A DNA stretch of 64,000 nucleotides from Heterohyrax brucei. Taxonomy: Eukaryota; Chordata; Mammalia; Hyracoidea; Procaviidae. The notes under the pieces are model-generated. The model was not told the DNA's origin. It ran no database searches and saw nothing but the letters and a program-made list of their open reading frames with translations. Below, piece by piece: positions 56,672-64,000 of this stretch. Position 1 is the stretch's first letter, and each line of letters opens with the position of its first letter. The stretch spans positions 61,475,431-61,539,430 of the forward strand of contig CM053146.1 in NCBI GenBank assembly GCA_028571685.1. The letters are read 5' to 3'. The position numbers and the translations under genes are program-made.

Positions 56672-56697
56672 CAAGCCAAGTGCTGTCAAATCAGATC
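56672..56697 (-). mobile_element. Tail-only AfroSINE insertion, 26 bp
   Basis: The 26-base insert starts 'caagccaagtgctgtcaaat' and ends 'cagatc'. A perfect 10-bp repeat CAACTTGAAC flanks it (56662-56671 and 56698-56707). Removing the insert and one repeat restores the RTE order, which proves the direction of change. Confidence 0.85.
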
Positions 56698-57611
56698 CAA
56701 CTTGAACACATATGAGTAATTGATGGTCTGATCTGTAGTCAGCCTCTTGCCTTCTACTGACTGATGATATTGAGGTTTCCCATCATCTCTTTCCATACAG
56801 TAATTTATTTGGTTCCAGTGTATTCCATCTGGAGAGGTCCATGTGTATAGCTACTATTAATGTTGGTGAAAAAGGTTCTTGCAATGAAGTCGTTGCTCCT
56901 GCAGAACTCAAACACTCGGTCTCTGGTATGGTTGCTGTCACAAGGCCCTATTTCCCACCTTCCTTCTTTGATGGTATACTATAATTCAGAAATACGTTTT
57001 CAAGAAAAGTCATGAGTTTTTGTTTAGTTTGCTTGTTTTTAATGTATGCCATGTGATGCTATAGTTTATTGTGAGTGGTTTCTTTCCACTGAATTTCTTG
57101 TATCCACAGACTGAATAGTTCCTAGTGCAATTTGCTCAAATGATTTTTTTCCATAGTGTTTTCTGCCTACCCAGCATAACAGAGTGAAAGAAGTAAAAAC
57201 AAAATAAAATAAGCAGCTTAAAAATGTAATCATATTTAGGACTGTTTGGGTGCTTCACTGAGTGTTGCAACATCATAAAACCAGTCAAATGATCATTGAT
57301 TCATTAGCAACTGCATAACATTGAATCCTCATATAGTCTGAGTTAATCTCTAATTTCTATCCTGAGCTTAGTTTAAGAATGCATGTGTTTCAAGGAGATA
57401 CTGGTGCCAGAAATTTGAACATGTGGCTATAAGTACATACTTCGCTTATATTTATGACTATATATTTATCCTATATTGTGGCTATAAATGTGAAGATCAA
57501 ATTTAAAATAAAATGAACTTCAAGTTTTAGGTTTATAAGCTCAAATCACTTTGAAAGAAGTTCTTTCCACATGAATTGAAGTGGTTAAAAATAAAAATAG
57601 ACTGGAAGCAA

Positions 57612-57660
57612 AAAGCAAAACCAATCTAAACCAGTTTCTGTCTAGTTGATTCCAACTCCT
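57612..57660 (-). mobile_element. AfroSINE tail fragment, antisense
   Basis: 'aaaaccaatctaaaccagtt' and 'ctagttgattccaactcctg'. No target duplication recognised. Confidence 0.65.
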
Positions 57661-57663
57661 GAT

Positions 57664-57826
57664 GGCGTACCCTGGATGGTGCAAACCATGTGCACTCATC
57701 TGCTAATCTAAAAGTTGGTGATTAGAACTTACCTAGTAGAACTTCAAAGGAAAGGCCTGGTGATCTGCTTCTATAAAGATTACAGCCAAGGAAATCCCAT
57801 GAGCAGTTCTACTCTGTTTATTTTGG
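57664..57826 (+). mobile_element. AfroSINE
   Basis: 'accctggatggtgcaaacca', 'aaggaaaggcctggtgatct', 'aagattacagccaaggaaat' and 'gagcagttctactctg'. The tail is missing; the next RTE begins there. Confidence 0.85.
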
Positions 57827-57827
57827 C

Positions 57828-59640
57828 TAGCTAAAGCAAATGGAAGAAATGATGCAGTAAAAGAGTTGAACAGAACATATCCAAAGGTGACCAGCAGAGA
57901 CAAAGTAAAATATTATCATGACATGTGCAACGACCTGGAGCTAGTCAAATAAAAGAGGAAAACACACTGGGCATTTCTCAAGTGGAAAGAAATAAAATGA
58001 AAACTCAGGCCTCAAATTGCAATACCTAATGAATCTACAGGGAAAATATTTGAGGCAAGAAGCATCAAAAAGAGATAGAAGGAATATCTAAAGTAACTGT
58101 ATCAAAAAGAAATGACTGACACTCAGTCACTTCCGGTGGTAAGATATGACCAGTAACTGATAGTACTGAAGGATGAAGTCCAAGCTACACTGAAGGCTTT
58201 GGCAAAAAACAAGGCCCTAGGAATTGACAGAATACTAACTGAGATGTTTCAGTAAACAGATGCAGCACGGGAAGTGCTCATTCATCTATACCAAGAAATT
58301 TGGAAGATAGCTTCCTTGCCAGCTAATGAAAAAGACTCAGATTTATGCTTATGCCAAATAAAGGTGATCCAACAGAATGTGGAAATTACTGAACAATATC
58401 ATTAATATCATATGTAAGCAAAATTTTGCTGAAGACCATTCAAAAATGGCTGCAGCAGTACATTGATAGGCAACTGCCAGAAATTCAAACCAGATTTAGA
58501 AAAAGACATGGAACCAGGGATATCACTGCTAATGTCAGATGAATTCTGGCTGGAAGTACAGAATACGAGAAAGATGTTTACCTGTGTTTTATTGACTATG
58601 CAAAGCCATCCATCAGTGTGGATCATAACAAATTATGAATAACATGAAGGAGAATGGGAATTTGAGAATACTTACTTGTGTTCATGAGACACCCGTACAG
58701 AGATTAAGATGCAGTTGTTCAAATAGAACCAAGGGATACTGTGTGGTTTAAAGTCAAGAAAGTTGTACATCAGTGTCATACCCTTTCACATACCTATTCA
58801 TTCTGTAGGCCGAGCAGAAGATCTGAGAAGGACCACAGGAAGAAGAATGCAGCACCAGGATTGGAGGAAGACTCGTTAACAACCTGTGTTATGCAGATGA
58901 CACAACCTTGCTTGATGAAAGTGAAGAGAACCTGAGGCATCTACTGATCAAGATCAAAGACCGTGGTTTTCAGTATGAATTACAACTCAACATAAAGAAG
59001 ACAAAACTCCTCATCACTATCCGATAAGCAAATCATGATAAACCTAGAAAACATTAAGGTTGTCAAGGATTTCATTTTACTTTGACCCATAATCAACACC
59101 CATGGAAGCAGCAGTTGAGATACTAAATGATGAATTACATTGGGCAAATCTGCTGCAAAAGTCTTCTTTAAACTGTTAAAAAGCAAAGATCCTACATTGA
59201 AGTCTAAAGTACCCCATTATTTCACATGCATTGTGAAAACTGAGCAATGGATAAGAAAAACTGAGCAGAATCCACGCTTTTGAACTGCGGTGTGGGTGAA
59301 GAATACTGAGTATATCGACTGCCAAAAGAAAGAGTGACTCTCTCTTGGAAGAAGTACACCAGAAGGCTTCTTAGAAACAAAGATGGTGAGACCATACTTT
59401 GGATGTGTCATCAGGAAGGTTCAGCCTCTGGAGTAGGACATCATGCTTGGTAAATTCAAGGATCAGTGAAAAAGAGGAAGACCCTCAATGAGATGGACGC
59501 ATACAGTGGCTCCAATAATGGGCTAAGCAATACAACGATCACAAGGACAGCACAGGACTTGGCAGTGTTTTGTTCTGTTGGACACAGGGTCACTAGCAGG
59601 TGGAAATGACTCTAAGGTGCCTGGTAATGACAACACCGAG
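57828..59640 (+). mobile_element. RTE-clade LINE, 1.8 kb
   Basis: Starts 'gctaaagcaaatggaagaaa', includes 'aaaaacaaggccctaggaat' (RT entry) and 'ttatgcagatgacacaacct', which encodes YADDTTL and is the only copy here with an intact catalytic box. Ends 'gttttgttctgttggacaca' and 'aaggtgcctggtaatgacaa'. Stops elsewhere make it inactive. Confidence 0.9.
58861..58935 (+). pseudogene. RTE RT catalytic-box remnant
   Basis: The plus strand contains 'tatgcagatgacacaacctt', giving Tyr-Ala-Asp-Asp-Thr-Thr in one frame. The open frame track in this region (58741-58935) is a different frame. Only this box and a few flanking residues are preserved. Confidence 0.6.
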
Positions 59641-59682
59641 ATTCACCAAGACTAAACAAATTGCCCAATATCCCTCAACTAG

Positions 59683-59709
59683 TAAAAAAAAAAAAAAAAA
59701 AAAAAAAAA
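59683..59709. repeat. Poly-A tract
   Basis: About 26 A bases. No adjoining retrocopy recognised; the preceding 50 bases vaguely resemble a MIR. Confidence 0.9.
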
Positions 59710-60039
59710 GGCCTAATTCAGACATATATTTAGGGTTCTATAATTTATGTTCCATTATATTCACTAATGATTCAATATGTGCTAAAATTGTTATACATCA
59801 GAGAAGTATTGAGATGAACTGGATTAGGTTGCTGTTTGCATGAAATTGAGGAAGAAGACGGCAAGTACAGCATAAAGTAAAACCACATGAAAGGTAATAA
59901 CTCCACAGCTGCAGTTAAAATTGTACGTGTGATTCACATTGCTCACCACCTTTCAACCAGGCTACATTCAGCTTCCATAATAAAATTTTAGTTGCTTATT
60001 GTTCTCTCCCTTGGCCAGCACACACTTCAGGTTACTAGA

Positions 60040-60093
60040 CTGTGAGTTAGAATTAACTTGATGCAAGTAATGGGTTTTGGTTTTGGTTTAGTG
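60040..60093 (+). mobile_element. AfroSINE tail fragment
   Basis: 'gtgagttagaattaacttga', 'tgggttttggttttggttta'. No head. Another SINE follows at once; no target duplication seen. Confidence 0.7.
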
Positions 60094-60097
60094 TCAA

Positions 60098-60280
60098 CTT
60101 TAAGGACTACTGGTTGAACTTGGCTGCCATCTGAAAGTTTAGTGGTTCAAACCCACTCAACAGCTCTGTGAGAGAAAGGCCCCCAATCTGATTCCATCAA
60201 GATTCCATTCTGCTAAACTCAACGAGCAGTTCTACTCTATCATATGATGTCACTATGACTCAACTGTGAGACAAATGTTG
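60098..60280 (+). mobile_element. AfroSINE
   Basis: 'ggactactggttgaacttgg', 'aagtttagtggttcaaaccc', 'gcagttctactctatcatat' and 'gtcactatgactcaactgtg'. Confidence 0.83.
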
Positions 60281-60514
60281 ACTTGAGGACACACAACTAC
60301 AGTATCAACTTCTATTTACTGAAGCCCCAAGCTGACTGAGCTTCTGCTTTTTCATGCTCTCATTCCTGCAAACTCACTGACATCGTCCTGCTAAATAATT
60401 CTCCTGATCCCAGAAAGGCTAGCGTGCACAGAGTCCACCATCACATGGACTTCACCTATACCCAAACACTTTCCGAAAACAAAAATCTCTCACACTCTCT
60501 ACCTTTCCTTCATT

Positions 60515-60735
60515 GCTGTTGTTAGGTGTTAGTCAGTTCCAATTCACAGCGACCCTATGTACAACAGAATGAAACACGGTCCGGTTTTTTACAACACCCA
60601 CAATTGTTTTTATACTTAGGCCCATAGGGGCAGTCACTGTGTCAATCCATCCTGTTGAGGGTCTCCTTTTTTGCTGACCCTCCACTCTCCCAAGCATGCT
60701 ATCTGGCTACCGGGACTGACGCCTCCACATTTCCT
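60515..60735 (-). mobile_element. RTE 3' end, antisense
   Basis: 'attgctgttgttaggtgtta', 'agcgaccctatgtacaacag', 'gtgtcaatccatcctgttga' and 'cgggactgacgcctcc'. 5'-truncated. Confidence 0.9.
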
Positions 60736-61887
60736 TCTAATTCCTCAGTTTAAGATAAATTCAGGTTTCTTCTGTAGCACCCTATTCTCTTAACTTCAGA
60801 GCACAAAACTCAGGTGTTTTGTGTAAATAGTTGACTAATCTGTTTCTCCTTCTAGACCGCAGCACAGTGATGTTAGGAATAACTGCTTTTTCTAATCATA
60901 AAAAAATATTTGTGGTGTTAGTGAATTTATATGTACATTCCACATTCCACAGCAAGTTTCTTCACATTCAAAGGTTAGGCAAATACAAAGAGAACTTTAA
61001 GAAATCATCTACACATTTTATCAGGTGAGCCACATCATACAATTGAGGTATCCCTATAACATCAAGTCTAACTTTCCCCACCCCAGGTCATACCAGTGTC
61101 CTTGTCAGGGACTATGTGAGACTTTGCAACTTCCTGTAACAGTGGGCTCATTCCTACACAAGAAGAACAGATTTCCTGAGAAGCCTATTTCCTTCACACC
61201 CACATGGAAGGAGAATAGGACTGACCAAGTGCTGGGTTATTTCAAATATTTTCCAGATTATTTGATGCAAATTCTTCTTCTACAATATTTCATTGTCGTT
61301 TTTAAGCAAACTCGGCAAGGCTAACTACTCTGACTCATGAATATTCACTTTCTTCCTGGCCTAAGTAGGCAGTCACAAGCATGGGAAAAAATGTCCAGTG
61401 ACTCAAAGTTTCTCTGAGTGTGTTCAAGTTTTTTTTTTCCTTTTTGGAAATTACTCTGAGTGCAAGTGAAAGAAATAATGATGTGCTATGTGTCCTTCCT
61501 GTCATTCCTAGGCAAACAGTGCACTCTTCAGGACTTTCGTCCTCTCAGAAATAGTCCAGGTTTCAGATCATCTTGTCCTTTCCCTTATTAAAGGAAAAAT
61601 TACTTCTTCCTGGGCATTTACTGTAAGAAAACAAATGACACAGAAATTAGAGAATATCAGATGAATAAACCCGTTGCAAATTAGAAGACTTAGACCCTTG
61701 AATTATCCTCGGGTTGAGTTGTGCTGGACTAGCTTAAATACAATCTACTGAGATTCAGTGTAAACTCACAGAATACAGCAGTCTTGTAAAAGTACCAACA
61801 GATATGTAACTCTGTGCACTAGATATACAGATTAAGAGAATAGATCTTACTTTCCCTTCATGGCAACGAGAACTTAAATTTGTGGAC
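60736..61887. other. Unassigned sequence
   Basis: No repeat recognised. The 99-codon frame 61025-61324 has no motif and no clear splice sites, so it is taken as chance. Confidence 0.3.
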
Positions 61888-62075
61888 TTGGGGGGTGGCT
61901 CAAATGATTAAGCACTTACTACTAGCCCAGATGTTGAGGGTTGAAATCTATCCAGAAACCCCTAGAAAGGCAAGCCTGGTGACCTGCTTCTGAAAGGTCA
62001 CAGACTTAAGAATGCTGTGGGTTGCCATGGTTGGAACTGACTTGACAGCAAATGGTCTTTCAGTTTTGGTCTCTG
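61888..62075 (+). mobile_element. AfroSINE, diverged
   Basis: 'ggggggtggctcaaatgatt', 'gcaagcctggtgacctgctt' and 'ggttggaactgacttgacag' with a 'ttcagttttggtct' tail. Confidence 0.83.
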
Positions 62076-62774
62076 GACTGAAAAAGAAAGATCTGAGTAT
62101 GACGAGGGATGGCACTGCATCCATCTCTAAGACAGCACGCTATAATACTTCTAAAGAGGCCAGATTAATTTTGGCTTTTCCATCCGTTGTTTAGGACCAC
62201 ACAGAATAAGCGTGATACATAATTACAATAAGGCTTGTGATATTTCCTCCATTGCTAATACAGCCCAGGTTCTGAAAGAATCTTCTAAACTTCTGAAGCT
62301 ATTTTCTATAGTAGAGACAAAATAGGAATGATAAACAAGGAACAACAATTTCAAGTATATCAGTTGGTATTTAAGAAAATAGATACCACTCACGATTTTT
62401 CAGTGAGAAAGAAGTTTGAGTCAGGGAATTGGAGCTTATATAACTGTTGGAAGACTGTTAGAGTGTCCAGGGAAAGCCACCGGTGGCTTTCAGGACATTA
62501 GGAAGTACAGAGACTGGAAGAATCTACCACTGACCACAGCTGCCTGTAGCACCCACTGGCACGACTTGCAGGAGCAAGCTTAGGGAATTGCACGACTACC
62601 CACTGCTTCTGCAGGCCCATCTTTCTTTTGCCAGGTATTGAGCAGGTGCTTTTATTTGCATAGTCTAATCAGGACTCTGATTATTAGGAATGCTTAGAAA
62701 TACAGTTCCAAGACTTTCAGCTGCTGTGCTACGAGAGAGTAGACAATCTGATACCAGTTGTTGGCAAAGGTGAT
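62076..62774. other. Unassigned sequence
   Basis: No repeat or exon recognised. Confidence 0.3.
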
Positions 62775-62822
62775 GGCTGTGTTGGCTGATTCTGACTCAT
62801 GGAAACCCTGTATGGTTGACTG
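62775..62822 (-). mobile_element. AfroSINE tail fragment, antisense
   Basis: 'gtgttggctgattctgactc' and 'atggaaaccctgtatggttg'. No target duplication recognised. Confidence 0.6.
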
Positions 62823-62829
62823 TGAAAAA

Positions 62830-63000
62830 TTTCACTCATTCAACAAATATTTATTGACTACCTATTTACAATTGTGCAAGGCACTACACTAGGCTGTGAG
62901 AAGATTTAAGGATAAATGGAAATTTGGCCTGAAGAGAACTACAACTTAGAGGCAAAGATCAGAGTTATACCCAGATAATACACTCGAATAGTTGAAGGAA
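62830..63000 (+). repeat. Ancient mammalian interspersed repeat
   Basis: 'cattcaacaaatatttattg' and 'gcaaggcactacactaggct' form a well-known ancient mammalian repeat; I do not name its family. Confidence 0.6.
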
Positions 63001-63079
63001 TTAAACAGATTGTGTCAAATCTGTAATGTAAATACGGTGATAAGAAAATAAAGCACTGACAGAGCTCTAAATCTTACAC

Positions 63080-63245
63080 GATACTCTGGTGGCATAGTGG
63101 TTAAGTGCTATCTATGTCTGCTAACCAAAAGGTCCAGAGTTCTAATTCACCAGGTGCTCCTTGGAAACTCCATGGAGCAGTTTCACTCTGTCCCTCAAGG
63201 TCGCTATGAGTCGGAATCAACTCAATGGCAGTGGGTATTAGTTTT
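63080..63245 (+). mobile_element. AfroSINE
   Basis: 'actctggtggcatagtggtt', 'tgctaaccaaaaggtccaga', 'cgctatgagtcggaatcaac' and 'tcaatggcagtgggtattag'. Little mutated; among the younger copies. Confidence 0.95.
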
Positions 63246-64000
63246 GTGAAATGTTCCATTATTCAAAACCTAGTGTTTTTACTAATAATATTTTAGTCAT
63301 ACGTGCATTGCAGGTAACAGTTTCCATGAAGCAAATAAACTGTTATTTGAACAAATAAGATGCGTTGCAAGCTATATACTCTTTCATTAGGTTTAGCTGT
63401 TGTTGGACACGGAATTTACAGATTAAGTGTAACCTGGTGGCGTTTCCCAGCTCCAGAGTCGAGCTCTCAGTCATACACACTTAGGAACTTCATTTCGTCA
63501 ATTCGTTCAACCATGAGTATGTCCCAGGGCACTGATTTACACAAAGCAAAATATTACAAACAACAGTATAAACCAGAAGGACATTGCAATTTATCATGAG
63601 AGACCTATCTAACCAGACAGCTGAGACTGGCATAGCCTTGTAATAGATAGAGCTGGTACCCAGGGAGCTGTTCCAGGAGTATTCACCCCTTGGTTCCAGT
63701 TCCACACTTAGCGGTAAGAGCTCTCTTAACGTGCAACCTAACTGATGAACAGGAAGAGAAAGTCCCCAAGTCCTTTCTTAGAGCAATGCATTGCAGTACT
63801 GAGAAATTCTTACTCAGGCACTTAGCTTTCTGTACTTATCCATAACACCATATTTGTGTTTGTGGTTTTCATAGATGTAGAATTAATTTCCCAGGATTTG
63901 GTCTATTGTACATTAGTTTTATTTTAGATAAGCATTTGCCTAGTGATAGTTGGTGGCATTCCAGGCTCGTTTACAAAACATTTTTTATTGTGAGCTAACT
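63246..64000. other. Unassigned sequence
   Basis: Two overlapping frames of 79 and 71 codons near 63360-63705 are on opposite strands and without motifs. No repeat recognised. Confidence 0.3.

Larger units (their letters stand above)
55098..57175 (-). mobile_element. RTE-clade LINE, 2.1 kb, antisense
   Basis: Starts at its 3' end ('ccactgctgttgttaggttc') and runs back through the C-terminal and RT regions ('tgacatcatttattggtcca', 'cttctagtcc'-type blocks) to the region upstream of RT. The longest copy in the window. The 144-codon plus frame 56281-56715 is antisense to it. Two tail-only SINE insertions lie inside. Confidence 0.88.

Noticed and set aside
56281-56715. 144-codon ORF
   Set aside because: Antisense to an RTE LINE and crosses a tail-only SINE insert, so it cannot be an old coding frame.
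61025-61324. 99-codon ORF as a candidate exon
   Set aside because: No motif, and no convincing acceptor or donor in the right places.
1-64000. CRISPR array, operon, prophage or other prokaryotic features
   Set aside because: The SINE, LINE and LTR content and the absence of dense long ORFs show mammalian nuclear DNA. No spaced identical repeats were seen.

Overview
This window is AT-rich mammalian intergenic or intronic DNA. It is built almost entirely of interspersed repeats, and I find no intact host protein-coding gene. The diagnostic signal is about 35 copies and fragments of the tRNA-derived AfroSINE (5' end like 'ctggtggcacagtggttaag', 3' tail like 'gagtcggaatcaactc' plus a gttttggttt tail). 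It occurs with an RTE-clade LINE that carries the same 3' end and with an L1 whose 3' UTR I associate with elephants. Together these point to an afrotherian, most likely a paenungulate such as an elephant. Species was assigned from remembered repeat families, not from a database search.

Layout. 1-8.9 kb: old L1-like AT-rich sequence, two full AfroSINEs, a (CA)n tract and a 1.6 kb RTE fragment. 8.9-16.4 kb: an MLT1-like MaLR LTR split by a degraded class I endogenous retrovirus (5' LTR, probable tRNA-Leu primer site, pro, pol and env remnants, 3' LTR, 4-bp target duplication). The provirus was itself invaded by a second MaLR-type LTR, a Tigger-like MITE and an L1 3' end. 16.4-25 kb: mostly unassigned sequence with a mariner transposase scrap and several SINEs. 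25.1-27.4 kb: one L1 insertion with a 13-bp target duplication and an inverted middle. 27.9-30.4 kb: an RTE broken by an L1, followed by an AfroSINE broken by an LTR that is itself broken by another AfroSINE. 30.4-44 kb: old repeats, a repeat-poor island (33.8-35.6 kb) with one weak candidate exon, MIRs, SINEs and several small duplications. 44.8-64 kb: L1 and RTE fragments in both orientations, a probable solitary LTR with an antisense 191-codon ORF, and further SINEs.

The repeats interact mechanistically. RTE and AfroSINE share a 3' end, so the RTE enzyme is the likely AfroSINE mobiliser. Several insertions here consist of only the last 26-47 bases of that shared tail yet sit between direct repeats of 9-13 bases. 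These tail-only insertions are the most unusual pattern I found. All ORFs in the window are short (longest 191 codons) and are explained by repeats or chance, except one 57-residue stretch at about 34.1-34.25 kb that has a good splice acceptor.
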